64,000 nt of DNA from Neobacillus niacini. GTDB lineage: Bacteria; Bacillota; Bacilli; Bacillales; Cytobacillaceae. Where the stretch lies: assembly GCF_023715415.1 (NCBI RefSeq), contig NZ_JAMBOB010000001.1, forward strand, positions 62,001 to 126,000, read 5' to 3'. Positions 9,221-18,036 of the stretch are shown here, piece by piece; within the stretch, counting starts at the first letter, position 1; each line of letters opens with the position of its first letter. The notes below the pieces were generated by a model, which did not search any database, was not told the origin of the DNA, and saw nothing but the letters and a program-made list of their open reading frames with translations. The translations under genes and the position numbers were made by a program.

Positions 9221-10361
9221 ACCTATACTAATAAATTCTTTTGTCTCGATGCTTTTACTTTTTCTACTGTCTGGTTGCTGGAGCAGCAAATCCATTGAAG
9301 ATTTAAATATCGCCGTTGGCACGGCTGTAGATAAATCAAAAGATGGAAAAATACGATCAACTCTTCAATATGTAATACCAAAAGCAATCGGTAATTCAAA
9401 TAGCAAATCACCGCAACAAAAAGCTTATACTAATGTCTCTGCGACAGGAAATTCACTAGAACCAATCGGTTGGGAAACGACCTTACAAAGAGAGGGTCCT
9501 ATTTCAGGGGCACATGAAAAAGCAGTGATTATTGGGCAAAATCTTGCTCGTGAAGAGCCAATTAGAGAAATAACAGATTTGTTCTTTCGGGATATCGATA
9601 TTAGAGGAAGTACCTTAATCTTTATTTCTAAAGGAGAAGCTGCACGAACACTCGAATCAAAGGAAGCAGATGTCGTTCCTGCTATACGCTTGGTAGAAAT
9701 CGCACAACAGGATCTTACAACTAGAGCATTGAAGCACCTCTCTTTAATGAAGATTTGGGGAAAATCGAACTCTCAGACCAGCTTCCTTTTACAGCTGATT
9801 GATATAAAAAAGGGAGAATTTGAATTAGATGGAGCAGCCGTAATAAAAGGAAGAACAAACAAGATGATTGGGATTCTTAATAAGGAAGAAATTGAAGGCA
9901 TAAATTGGATAACAGGAGAAGTTAATAGCGGAGCGGTAAAAGCCTTTCAAAAAGAGTCAGAAAAACCCACATATTACCAGATTCAGTCTATAAAAAGCAA
10001 AATTAAGCCGCATGTTACAGGAGATAGAATTTCGTTTGATGTAAAAATTGAGTCAGAAGGAAGAATCGCTGAATATTGGAATCCTCACTTTAAACCAGCT
10101 TTTAAGAATAAAACGATTAAACACATAGAAAATGCAGCCGAGAAAGAAGTTATGCGCTTAGTAGAGAATACCACAAAAAAAATGCAAAAGGAATTCGGAG
10201 TTGATGTTGGAGGATTTGGCACTAAATTGAGAATAAAACATCCTAATGTTTGGAAAAACGTGAAGGACAATTGGGATGAAAAATTTAGTGAGATTCCCAT
10301 CACCTATGATGTATCGATTACGATACAGGATTACGGAATGATTGGATCAAAGAAAAAATAA
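9207..10361 (+). CDS. Spore germinant receptor subunit C (GerC lipoprotein)
   Basis: 384 residues, a lipoprotein with signal peptide and lipobox LSGC, Cys24, followed by the family hallmark WSSKSIEDLN and IAVGTAVDKS. It is anchored to the outer face of the spore inner membrane and needs Lgt lipidation in B. subtilis. C-terminal regions show the three-domain pattern, including the final YDVSITIQDYGMIG strand. It overlaps the B gene by 14 bases and closes the operon, and a hairpin follows at 10424. Transcription by the forespore sigma factor is expected from the family, but I could not identify the boxes. Confidence 0.92.
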   Translation: MKKCKPILINSFVSMLLLFLLSGCWSSKSIEDLNIAVGTAVDKSKDGKIRSTLQYVIPKAIGNSNSKSPQQKAYTNVSATGNSLEPIGWETTLQREGPISGAHEKAVIIGQNLAREEPIREITDLFFRDIDIRGSTLIFISKGEAARTLESKEADVVPAIRLVEIAQQDLTTRALKHLSLMKIWGKSNSQTSFLLQLIDIKKGEFELDGAAVIKGRTNKMIGILNKEEIEGINWITGEVNSGAVKAFQKESEKPTYYQIQSIKSKIKPHVTGDRISFDVKIESEGRIAEYWNPHFKPAFKNKTIKHIENAAEKEVMRLVENTTKKMQKEFGVDVGGFGTKLRIKHPNVWKNVKDNWDEKFSEIPITYDVSITIQDYGMIGSKKK

Positions 10362-10423
10362 ATAACTTTTGATAGTGCAAAGGACATTACTTGTTTTTCA
10401 TATATTGAATGAACTTAAAAATA

Positions 10424-10450
10424 AGGGCCTGAACCTAATGTTCAGACCCT
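10424..10450. terminator. Hairpin after gerC
   Basis: Arms AGGGCCTGAAC and GTTCAGACCCT pair with one mismatch. The T-rich side is on the minus strand, so polarity is unclear. It may act in both directions. Confidence 0.5.
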
Positions 10451-10543
10451 CATAATGTTACTCCCTTAAAGATTTATCATTTAAAAAGTAAGCGACTATA
10501 TCCTTTTTGTTCTCACCTTCTAGTGTCCTGTTAATAACAAAAA

Positions 10544-10575
10544 AACCGCACCTGAGAACAATTCACTGTGCGGTT
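10544..10575 (-). terminator. Terminator of selC
   Basis: Read on the minus strand, AACCGCAC and GTGCGGTT close a 16-base loop and run into a T stretch. It starts about 20 bases after the encoded CCA of the tRNA. Confidence 0.8.
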
Positions 10576-10593
10576 ATTATAGATTATGTATTT

Positions 10594-10690
10594 TGGCGGG
10601 ACTGTGTGGGAATCGAACCCACCAGACCTGGCACGCAGGTCTCAAGCAGTTTTGAAGACTGTGGAGGACACCAGTACCCCATTCAGCCCC
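10594..10690 (-). tRNA. selC: tRNA-Sec (UCA), selenocysteine
   Basis: A 97-base tRNA on the minus strand, far longer than ordinary tRNAs. The anticodon loop CTTCAAA carries TCA, which reads UGA. The variable arm has a seven-base stem AGACCTG / CAGGTCT, the T arm is GTGGG-TTCGATT-CCCAC, and the acceptor begins GGGGCTG and pairs with CAGTCCC. Discriminator G plus CCA are encoded. The extended acceptor plus T-arm helix is typical of bacterial selenocysteine tRNA. It is used by SelA/SelB to insert Sec at UGA. No selA, selB or selD is in this window. A -10 box and a terminator flank it, so it looks functional. B. subtilis has no such gene. Confidence 0.9.
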
Positions 10691-10696
10691 ATGATT

Positions 10697-10702
10697 ATTA
10701 TA
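10697..10702 (-). promoter_or_regulatory. -10 box of selC
   Basis: A perfect TATAAT on the minus strand ends 7 bases before the tRNA 5' end. The -35 is weak (a TTACAA with 19-base spacing is the best visible). Confidence 0.6.
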
Positions 10703-10906
10703 GTAAAAAGGTAATTCCTATTTGTAATCATAATACAATGGAATATAGTAATAATCAATAGAGTTGGGGATTTTGTCATTTTTTCGACAACTTTTGCAAG
10801 CACCTTAATTATGGCCTTTTCCTTGATATTAAAGCGATAACTTGTCTTTTCACCACTTTACAGACTATAATAGATAAATGAAAATAGTATTTTGTAGGTG
10901 AAAACT

Positions 10907-11335
10907 ATGCAATTAACAGGTTGGTTTCTTTGGTTTATATTAATATGGATTTTTGCATTTGCAGGTTTAATGGCTATTGGCGGATTTTTTATGTTTCGAA
11001 AGTTCCTTAAGAAAATGCCAAAGGAAGATGGCAAATCCGTGATGGACTGGGAAGAATACTACGTTAATCAGACTCGTCATTTATGGGGCGAGGAAGAAAA
11101 ACATCTTCTCGAAGATTTGGTTAGTCCAGTTCCCGAGCTTTTCCGTGATGTTGCTAGACATAAAATTGCAGGAAAAATTGGCGAACTTGCTCTAAATGAG
11201 AAGGTATCTAAAATAACGGAAGAACTCGTTATTCGCGGTTATATTCAAGCAACGCCAAAAAGGGATCACAAATTCTTACGTAAAAAGCTATTTGAAAACA
11301 GAATTGATGTAGCTCCTTATGAGCATTTATTCTAA
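10907..11335 (+). CDS. DUF2621 family membrane protein (YneK-like)
   Basis: 142 residues from the ATG at 10907, chosen because AGGTGA sits 6 bases upstream; a GTG at 10898 is in frame but badly placed. One N-terminal transmembrane segment (about 5-28) with aromatic and Gly-rich stretches leads into a soluble, highly charged domain containing MDWEEYYVNQT and VAPYEHLF at the end. The protein resembles B. subtilis YneK, which also lies beside ccdC and ccdA. Function unknown; the neighbourhood hints at the envelope or cytochrome maturation. A terminator overlaps the stop. Confidence 0.7.
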   Translation: MQLTGWFLWFILIWIFAFAGLMAIGGFFMFRKFLKKMPKEDGKSVMDWEEYYVNQTRHLWGEEEKHLLEDLVSPVPELFRDVARHKIAGKIGELALNEKVSKITEELVIRGYIQATPKRDHKFLRKKLFENRIDVAPYEHLF

Positions 11336-11362
11336 ACCGACCAATTTTTGGCGGTTTTTTTT
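11335..11362 (+). terminator. Intrinsic terminator after the DUF2621 gene
   Basis: AACCGACCAA pairs with TTGGCGGTT with one bulge, followed by eight T. Confidence 0.8.
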
Positions 11363-11417
11363 CATGAATTTGGATATTTTAAAAAGGAGTCAAAAAGTAA
11401 GGTTGGGGTGAAAGAGG

Positions 11418-11900
11418 ATGGCTAAACGAATGGCAACTAAGAGGCACAAAATATTTAACCTGTTGATCATATTGATTCCATGGTTATCTTTACTTTTTAT
11501 AGGCAAGCGTGAGTTTAAACGATATTCTTTTTCTGGCGTTTTTATTATTATTTTTGAAATCATTAATCATTTGTATGGACATAAGCGGAATTGGTGGAAA
11601 TTTTACGATAAACGAAAATCATTTATCAGGGATGAACTTCCATTTAGTGTTGGTCCTTATATGCCACTTTCGATGTGGTTGCTTAAGCACTCGTATGGAA
11701 ACTTTAAGAAGTTTGTATTATTGAATGCTGTTTCTGATGGTGCGTTTGCTTTCTTTATCATAGATGTTCTTAAAAAGCTTAAAATCATCAGTCTTGGTCG
11801 ATTAAATCATGTTCAGTTTTTCTTTTACCTACATTATAAAGCGTATATATTATACGGTGTACAGTATTTGTTCGATAAACTAAGAGGATATCGATTGTAA
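11418..11900 (+). CDS. Hypothetical membrane protein
   Basis: 160 residues, basic, with two N-terminal hydrophobic segments (about 12-28 and 38-52) and a further hydrophobic stretch near 95-115. A central segment RDELPFSVGPYMPLSMWLL is followed by aromatic-rich amphipathic sequence. The start follows a GGGGTGAAAGAGG ribosome site. I do not recognise the family with certainty. It stands alone between the DUF2621 gene and ccdC, with a terminator hairpin after it that can serve both directions. Confidence 0.6.
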   Translation: MAKRMATKRHKIFNLLIILIPWLSLLFIGKREFKRYSFSGVFIIIFEIINHLYGHKRNWWKFYDKRKSFIRDELPFSVGPYMPLSMWLLKHSYGNFKKFVLLNAVSDGAFAFFIIDVLKKLKIISLGRLNHVQFFFYLHYKAYILYGVQYLFDKLRGYRL

Positions 11901-11904
11901 AGAA

Positions 11905-11932
11905 ACGCTCAGAGCTTTTATGCCCTGAGCGT
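11905..11932. terminator. Bidirectional terminator between convergent genes
   Basis: ACGCTCAG / CTGAGCGT stem with T on the plus side and A-rich on the other, between the genes ending at 11900 and 11947. Confidence 0.75.
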
Positions 11933-11946
11933 TTTCTATATCTATA

Positions 11947-12420
11947 TTATTGTTTACCCTGAAGCTGTTTATATAGCTTTTTATAATCTAGATACATCGC
12001 AATCCGCCATGGAACAATCATACTAAATGCCAGCAGGAAGAACATTCCACTTAGTTCACCATAGTCAATAGTCGTACTTAGGATTGATTTTAAAGCTAAC
12101 CTCACTACTAACAATCCAACTAAAATGTAAATAAACGCCTTCGATCTTTTTAAGTAAATTTCGTTTTCTCGAATCTCAAATTTAGATGTTTTGATTAAGA
12201 GTATCGAAAAAAGCATTCCCAAAATCACGACCTCTATGATTTCCATACCAGTCAACCTAAATTGAGGTACCAGATACATAAATGCCCCGCTCGACATAAA
12301 GACCGGCGGCAGGATAATTTTCTTTACATTTGTAGGTTTCTTAGCTGCCTTCATGCGGACGAATAAAGCAAATATCCCCATAAATACTGCACCGATTGAA
12401 GAAACAACAACAAAGTTCAT
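11947..12420 (-). CDS. ccdC: CcdC-like membrane protein
   Basis: About 157 residues with roughly five transmembrane segments and short loops. It matches B. subtilis CcdC (YneJ) in length, in the N-terminal IGAVFMGIFALFVRMKA motif and in location next to ccdA. CcdC's exact role is unknown; it is a family neighbour of the CcdA cytochrome c maturation pathway. I chose the ATG at 12420 over a TTG three codons upstream because of spacing to AGGGG. In B. subtilis the response-regulator-like gene yneI (ccdB) lies between ccdA and ccdC, and it is absent here. Confidence 0.8.
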   Translation of the reverse strand: MNFVVVSSIGAVFMGIFALFVRMKAAKKPTNVKKIILPPVFMSSGAFMYLVPQFRLTGMEIIEVVILGMLFSILLIKTSKFEIRENEIYLKRSKAFIYILVGLLVVRLALKSILSTTIDYGELSGMFFLLAFSMIVPWRIAMYLDYKKLYKQLQGKQ

Positions 12421-12486
12421 AGGTTTCAACCCCTAATTCCTTAAAATAAAGCTCAAAATTCATATTATACTATATCCATCTAATGT

Positions 12487-13194
12487 TTAGAAGCCTGTAA
12501 ATCCGCCAAACATTCCTGAAAAAATCGTAATAATTTTTGTCATCCAGTCAAAGAAAAGCACAATACCCATTACAATCATAATGTAGCCACCGATTTTAAC
12601 AATTTTCCCGCTGTTTTTACGAATCCATTTCATGCGGCCAACGAAGAACGATAGGATTAGGAACGGAATCGCAAATCCAAGTGAATAGGCAACCATGTAA
12701 AGCACACCTGAACCTGGGTTTGTTGCTGCAAGGGCGATTACCGCCGAAAGAATCGGACCTGTACATGGTGTCCAGCCAGCCGCAAAGGCCATCCCGATGA
12801 GTGCTGAACCAAAAAAGCCAGAAGGACGATTTTTAAATTCTAATTTACGGTCCTTCATTAAAAACTCAGGTTTAAATACCCCAACAATAATCAATCCAAA
12901 TAGAACAATAAATATTCCGCCTAACTGACGAATGAGATCTTTGTACTCAAGGAAGAAGCTTCCAACAAAAGAAGTACCAAAACCAATTGCGATGAAAATA
13001 GCCGAAAAACCTAAAAGGAAAAAGATTGTATGTAAAAGACTCCGTTTTTGAAGCATGGCATTTTCAGTTTTTAACTCCCCTACAGACATCCCGGTAATAT
13101 AGGATAGAAATGCAGGGTATAGCGGTAAACAGCATGGTGAGATAAAACTTAGGAAACCGGCACCTAAAGCTAAAAATATATTTACATCCGTCAT
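12487..13194 (-). CDS. ccdA: Cytochrome c biogenesis protein CcdA
   Basis: 235 residues with six predicted transmembrane helices, a member of the DsbD/CcdA family. It moves reducing equivalents from cytoplasmic thioredoxin across the membrane to extracytoplasmic thiol proteins (ResA, StoA) needed for cytochrome c and spore cortex formation. The two redox Cys are visible: one in [11 protein letters not shown] near residue 20 and one in GWTPCTGPI near 141. The Pro-rich contexts are the family signature. A GGGAGTG ribosome site precedes the ATG. It is followed by ccdC after about 65 bases. Confidence 0.92.
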   Translation of the reverse strand: MTDVNIFLALGAGFLSFISPCCLPLYPAFLSYITGMSVGELKTENAMLQKRSLLHTIFFLLGFSAIFIAIGFGTSFVGSFFLEYKDLIRQLGGIFIVLFGLIIVGVFKPEFLMKDRKLEFKNRPSGFFGSALIGMAFAAGWTPCTGPILSAVIALAATNPGSGVLYMVAYSLGFAIPFLILSFFVGRMKWIRKNSGKIVKIGGYIMIVMGIVLFFDWMTKIITIFSGMFGGFTGF

Positions 13195-13467
13195 ATTAAC
13201 ACTCCCACTATAGTCGATACCTTATCATTTTATCAGACCTTTCCACTAAATGATAATGGTTAACATGAATATTTTGTGTCTCTAAGGGTTAATTATCATT
13301 TTCTTCAAAAACCTCTCTCTTTTTCTACCATTTCTCTTTATCAGATGGATAATTTCTTACAAATATCTTGGATTTATTCCCATCTTAGGTTATACTAGTA
13401 AAACATTGGTAGAGAAAAACTATCAATGTTTTCTATTCTTGGAGTTTCTCCGGAAAGGACCACGGCT

Positions 13468-13647
13468 GTGATCAAACAAGACCTAATTTCACTTATTGAG
13501 AAAAAGCGTGCTGAATTAATTCAAGTCGCGGTCACCAACGGCCTGACTTCCTCCATTGCTATTCGTTATAGTCAGGAATTAGACCATTTATTAAATGAAT
13601 ATCATCGAACATATATAAAGAAAACCCGCCAAGTGGCGAGTCTCTAA
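13468..13647 (+). CDS. Spo0E-like aspartyl-phosphate phosphatase
   Basis: A 59-residue protein if started at GTG 13468, which has AAAGGA eight bases upstream; the frame is open back to an ATG at 13426 that lacks such a site. It has two helices linked by a short loop and the family motif SQELDHLLNEY, the S-x-x-L-D signature that dephosphorylates Spo0A-P. It is located where B. subtilis has ynzD, beside ccdA. It would restrain entry into sporulation. A terminator follows immediately. Confidence 0.85.
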   Translation: MIKQDLISLIEKKRAELIQVAVTNGLTSSIAIRYSQELDHLLNEYHRTYIKKTRQVASL

Positions 13648-13652
13648 TGCAA

Positions 13653-13680
13653 AAATCCTGGTCAATAACCAGGATTTTTT
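13653..13680 (+). terminator. Terminator between convergent genes
   Basis: AAATCCTGGT / ACCAGGATTT stem with a five-base loop and a T tail. It lies between the Spo0E-like gene and the ABC exporter gene and can serve both. Confidence 0.85.
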
Positions 13681-13688
13681 CTTTCTTA

Positions 13689-15482
13689 TTAATGCATAAC
13701 ATCCTCTAAACGTTCCAACGCTCCATTTTGCAGCAGGAACATTTTATGATAGAGTCCACCTAGTGCCAATAGCTCTTGATGCGTGCCTCTTTCAACAATT
13801 TCTCCCTGATGTAAGACGAGTATTAAGTTCGCATCTTGAATCGTCGATAACCGGTGAGCAATAGCAATTGTCGTACGCCCTTTTCTCATTTTGGAAAGTG
13901 CAGTTTGAATCGCTTCTTCCGTTTCGGTATCGATATTAGCCGTCGCCTCATCGAGGACGAGAATCTTTGGATTCGCGGCAATGGTCCTTGCAAACGCAAT
14001 TAATTGGCGCTGTCCACTAGACAACGTAGACCCTCTTTCCACTACTTTATGATGATAAGAATCTTCCAGCTTTTCAATGAACGTATGTGCTTGAACAAAT
14101 TGGGCAGCTTCCTCTACTTGTTCATCTGTTAAATGATGATTATGAAGCGTAATATTATCTCTTACTGTTCCATAAAATAAAAACGAATCTTGAAGAACCA
14201 GCCCCATTTTTTCTCGTAATTCATCCTTGGAAAAATGACGGATGGACTGACCATCAATTAAGATATCACCCTTCTCGAATTCATAAAATCTCATTAATAG
14301 ATTGATAATCGAACTTTTCCCACTTCCGGTATGACCAACAAGTGCTACGGTTTCTCCAGGATTTGCTGTAAAGGATATATTTTTCAACACATCCCGTTTG
14401 CCATCATAGGAAAACGTTAAGTTTTTAAATTCAATTCTTCCTTTTTCAATCGATAGTTTACTTTCATCATTTTGTCCTGGTGCCAATTCCTGCTTATCCA
14501 AGATTCTAAAGACACGTGCTCCAGCAACAATTGCTTGCTGGTACAATGATAATCGCATCATCATATTATTGACTGGTTCAAAGAATCGCTCCAGATAATT
14601 AACAAAAGCATATAAAACACCGATTTCTACTGGACTGTCCAATGAAGTAAGACCAAAATAATTTAAGACAATGATTAATCCTAAAATGAAAATTAAATCC
14701 ACTGCTGGACGCAGCAATAAACCATCTATCTTAATATTCTTCATTCCCGCATCATAGTGCTTATCATTGATAACTTCAAACTCTTTGCGAAGTCTTTTTT
14801 CCTGGCGAAATACTTGAATAATACTCATACCCTGCAGAGACTCACTTAGTTTAGCATTCAATTGGCTGAGTCTTTCACGCATTTCCAAATAAAAACGGGA
14901 ACTAAATTTCCGATATAAACTCATGACGAGCAATATTAAAGGAATAAAAATTAGACAGAATAACGCCAGCTTTACATCTAGGATAAACATGGTAATGAAA
15001 ATTCCGATTAGTAAAAATCCACTTTGGATAAAAGTTGATAGAACCGTAACAAACATATCTTTAATGGCCTCGGTATCGTTTGTCACCCTTGAAACAATAC
15101 TTCCAGCGGGCGTTTGATCAAAATACTTAAGACCTAGTGATTGTACCTTTGAAAAAATATCAATTCGAAGCTGCTGAATGATTTTTAGAGCAATTTCCTG
15201 GAATTTTACTAATTGAAAAAACAACAAGAATGATTTTACAAACTGAATTCCAAGATAGCTTGCACCTAAGATAACCAATGGCTTGAAAACCAAATTTCCT
15301 GGTGCTAAGTAATCATCAATAAAGATTTTTACTAGAATCGGAGATGCCAACTCTCCTAGTGTTGTTAATACTAAAAGACTGAACGCTACGATTAATTCCT
15401 TTTTATGTGGTTTCGTATAGGATAACAAGCGAGATAAAACTCTTTTTTGTTCTTTTTCAGTCAGCTGTGCTGTATCCTCCAT
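13689..15482 (-). CDS. Heterodimeric ABC exporter subunit (multidrug type, YknV/YheH-like)
   Basis: About 597 residues; six transmembrane helices then a nucleotide-binding domain. Walker A is GHTGSGKSS, Walker B is ILVLDEATANID with the catalytic Glu intact, but the signature reads LSSGQ, not LSGGQ. The start is taken at the ATG at 15482 because GGAGG lies eight bases upstream; an ATG at 15503 is also in frame. The partner gene ends 2 bases before this start. The complementary defect in the partner's Walker B means that the pair forms one normal and one degenerate ATP site, as in BmrCD-type exporters. Exports drugs or lipophilic molecules; substrate unknown. Confidence 0.88.
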   Translation of the reverse strand: MEDTAQLTEKEQKRVLSRLLSYTKPHKKELIVAFSLLVLTTLGELASPILVKIFIDDYLAPGNLVFKPLVILGASYLGIQFVKSFLLFFQLVKFQEIALKIIQQLRIDIFSKVQSLGLKYFDQTPAGSIVSRVTNDTEAIKDMFVTVLSTFIQSGFLLIGIFITMFILDVKLALFCLIFIPLILLVMSLYRKFSSRFYLEMRERLSQLNAKLSESLQGMSIIQVFRQEKRLRKEFEVINDKHYDAGMKNIKIDGLLLRPAVDLIFILGLIIVLNYFGLTSLDSPVEIGVLYAFVNYLERFFEPVNNMMMRLSLYQQAIVAGARVFRILDKQELAPGQNDESKLSIEKGRIEFKNLTFSYDGKRDVLKNISFTANPGETVALVGHTGSGKSSIINLLMRFYEFEKGDILIDGQSIRHFSKDELREKMGLVLQDSFLFYGTVRDNITLHNHHLTDEQVEEAAQFVQAHTFIEKLEDSYHHKVVERGSTLSSGQRQLIAFARTIAANPKILVLDEATANIDTETEEAIQTALSKMRKGRTTIAIAHRLSTIQDANLILVLHQGEIVERGTHQELLALGGLYHKMFLLQNGALERLEDVMH

Positions 15483-15483
15483 T

Positions 15484-17235
15484 TTAATGTCCTCCATGCT
15501 CAACCAACTCCTCTAGCTGCTGACGTAAATACATTTCCTTATACCAGCCTGGTGCTGCCATTAATTCTTCATGTGTCCCTCTTTCAATGACCTCGCCATT
15601 ATCAAGCACAAGTATTAAGTTAGCGTGCTGGATCGCACTCAAGCGGTGTGAGGTAATAATCGTCGTCTTCCCCTCACGATTCTTTCGTAATGATGAAAGA
15701 ATTGCCTCTTCTGTCTTTGCATCGACGGCAGAGAGGGAATCATCTAGCAATAACACTTCAGGATTCATCAACAATGCACGTGCGATACTAATCCTCTGTT
15801 TCTGACCACCAGATAACGATACTCCTCTTTCACCAACAACAGTTTGATAGCCTTCTGTAAATTGAAGAATATCATCGTGAATACTAGCGAGCTTTGCAGC
15901 ACCAAAGATATCTTCCTTTGGTGCATTCGGGTTCGTAAAGGCGATATTGTCAGCCACACTTGCCGAAAACAAGAAATGGTCTTGTGGAACATAGCCAATC
16001 ACTTCACGTAGTTTCTCCAGCTTATATTCTTGAAGTGTATGACTGCCGAAGTTAATTCCCCCTTCATAGTCTTCAAATTCGCGAATAAGCAGCTTTAACA
16101 GTGTTGTTTTACCAGCACCCGTTTTTCCTACAATTCCTAATGTCTCTCCTCGATTAAGTGTGAAGTTGATATTCTTTAACATTGGTTTGTTTTCACCTGG
16201 GAAAGTAAATTTCTCAATATCATAGTGGATATCACCGCTAGGAATAATCTCTAACGCATCACTGCGGTCTGTAATATCCGATTTCTCACGAAGCAGTGCG
16301 GCCACACGGTCATACGAAGCACGACCTCGTTCAACGATATTAAACAACCAGCCAAATGCCAGCATTGGCCATATTAATAGTCCTAAATAAGTTGTAAACG
16401 CAATCAATTCACCAATCGTTAACTCCCCGGCCAATACGAATTTAGAACCAAAGGTGATGGCTAAGAAAAAGGAAATACCTACAATAATCGAAATCGTTGG
16501 ATCATATAGGGAATCTATTTTTGCTACCACAATGTTCTTTTCGACTACATCCTGTGATTTTTTTCTAAAATCCTCTATGTCTTCTTTTTCCTGACCAAAG
16601 GTTTTTATAACCTTAATCCCAGAAATACTTTCCTGCGTTTTATCATTCAAATCTGAGAAGGCTTCTTGTGCTTTGTGGAAGGTTCGATGCAGCATCGTAC
16701 CAAACCAACTTGTCAAAATAGCCATAAATGGCATGGGGATAAGACAGATTAAGGTTAATTTCCAGCTAATCGTAAACGCCATGGCCAGAATGACAAATCC
16801 ACCTGTTGAAAGTGAATCAACCAATGTCAGGACTCCTAACCCAGCTGTTTGTTGTATCGCTTGCAGGTCATTCGTCGCATGCGCCATTAAATCGCCAATC
16901 CTTCGTTTCTGATAAAAAGATGGCGACATGTTCGTAAAGTGTTGATATAAACCATTTCTTAACTGTTTGCTAAGCTTAACGGCAGATCCAAAAATCATAA
17001 TTCGCCAAAAATATCTCAAGATATACATACCGAGTCCTGCCCCGACTAAGACTGTCATCCATTCAAGGAGCAAGCCTTTCGTCATCGTCCCGTTATTAAT
17101 ATGGTCGGCAATCACCCCAATTACCTTTGGCGGCACAAGTTGAAGCAGTGCGACAAACAGTAAAATAACGGTTCCAAATATGTAAGCTTTTTTCTCTTGT
17201 TTAAAAAACCACCCTAAATCTAAAAATACTTTCAT
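15484..17235 (-). CDS. Heterodimeric ABC exporter subunit with degenerate Walker B (YheI/YknU-like)
   Basis: 583 residues from the ATG at 17235, which follows GGGGGAACGATT; an upstream in-frame ATG at 17283 lacks a ribosome site. Six transmembrane helices are followed by an ATPase domain with Walker A GKTGAGKTT, signature LSGGQ and Walker B VLLLDDSLSAVD. Asp replaces the catalytic Glu there. This is the hallmark of the inactive site in heterodimeric exporters. The residues around GWFFKQEKKA at the N-terminus and the PPKVIG motif match the family. First gene of the two-gene operon. Confidence 0.88.
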   Translation of the reverse strand: MKVFLDLGWFFKQEKKAYIFGTVILLFVALLQLVPPKVIGVIADHINNGTMTKGLLLEWMTVLVGAGLGMYILRYFWRIMIFGSAVKLSKQLRNGLYQHFTNMSPSFYQKRRIGDLMAHATNDLQAIQQTAGLGVLTLVDSLSTGGFVILAMAFTISWKLTLICLIPMPFMAILTSWFGTMLHRTFHKAQEAFSDLNDKTQESISGIKVIKTFGQEKEDIEDFRKKSQDVVEKNIVVAKIDSLYDPTISIIVGISFFLAITFGSKFVLAGELTIGELIAFTTYLGLLIWPMLAFGWLFNIVERGRASYDRVAALLREKSDITDRSDALEIIPSGDIHYDIEKFTFPGENKPMLKNINFTLNRGETLGIVGKTGAGKTTLLKLLIREFEDYEGGINFGSHTLQEYKLEKLREVIGYVPQDHFLFSASVADNIAFTNPNAPKEDIFGAAKLASIHDDILQFTEGYQTVVGERGVSLSGGQKQRISIARALLMNPEVLLLDDSLSAVDAKTEEAILSSLRKNREGKTTIITSHRLSAIQHANLILVLDNGEVIERGTHEELMAAPGWYKEMYLRQQLEELVEHGGH

Positions 17236-17363
17236 AATCGTTCCCCCGAAAAATAATTCAACTTTTCTTTTTATTATTTTCAAAAATCTTTTCCCACACC
17301 CGAAGATTTATTTTATCAAATATTAGTAAAATAATAAAGATTTAGACACCTTTTTTCACATGA

Positions 17364-17392
17364 AAAAGAGCACCCATTTCTATGAGTGCTCA
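17364..17392 (-). terminator. Terminator of the lipoprotein gene
   Basis: GAGCAC / GTGCTC stem; on the minus strand it runs into five T. Confidence 0.75.
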
Positions 17393-17399
17393 TTCTAAT

Positions 17400-17864
17400 T
17401 TATTCTGCCTCTTTTTCAAACTCTGCCATTTTTTCTTCGGTAGCTGTTTTTAATTCATTCACTTGATCCTTAATGTTATCTGGTACAAACTTCACTCTTT
17501 TTAAATAATTTATGATAACCTTATGATCCGTTACAATTGCATTGGGGTCATTCGGGTCGTAAGTCTTTGTATGAATTTCATTGTTCTTAACGAAAGCAGA
17601 TGCTATGTAGTAGAAATCCTTTTGTGCATCACTCTTTAATGAACCTGTTTCTCTCACTACTGTTTCGTAATCTTCCGCAATGATTAATTCTGCGAATTTC
17701 TTATCCTCAGCAGTTAACTCTCTAGAATTTGTATTTTCTTTTGCAGCATTCGTACCTTCTTCTGTTTTGTTCTCTTTAGGAGTAGCTGTTTCCTCTTTTT
17801 CTTGCGTTCCACATGCTGTTAAAGCTAAAAGTAGAATTAAAATAAGTGATAAAACCTTTTTCAT
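17400..17864 (-). CDS. Small putative lipoprotein
   Basis: 154 residues from the ATG at 17864, chosen because AAGGAG lies upstream at a normal distance; the frame is open further. A signal peptide ends in a lipobox LTAC, Cys18. A low-complexity Glu/Lys/Thr/Asn linker (about 22-50) follows, then a helical C-terminal domain rich in Lys and Glu. I do not recognise the domain. It lies between the ABC exporter and yneF and is an insertion relative to the B. subtilis order. Confidence 0.65.
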   Translation of the reverse strand: MKKVLSLILILLLALTACGTQEKEETATPKENKTEEGTNAAKENTNSRELTAEDKKFAELIIAEDYETVVRETGSLKSDAQKDFYYIASAFVKNNEIHTKTYDPNDPNAIVTDHKVIINYLKRVKFVPDNIKDQVNELKTATEEKMAEFEKEAE

Positions 17865-17986
17865 ACAGTATGGCTCCTTCATAATGATATTGCTTCTTAG
17901 CGTAACTAGTATGAACCTTATTATTCCTTTTTTCAATAGAAATATGAAATATAAGATTTTTCAAAAAATACTATTTTCAAATAAAA

Positions 17987-18025
17987 AAACCACTTTTTTT
18001 GATTACTTTCAAAAATAAGTGGTTT
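17987..18025 (-). terminator. Terminator of the sirA-yneF unit
   Basis: AAACCACTT / AAGTGGTTT arms followed by a T run on the minus strand. Confidence 0.75.
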
Positions 18026-18036
18026 CTTACTATTAT

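Noticed and set aside
10507..10761. An 84-codon plus-strand frame over the selC region
   Set aside because: It runs through the tRNA and its terminator on the opposite strand, so it is a shadow of the RNA gene.
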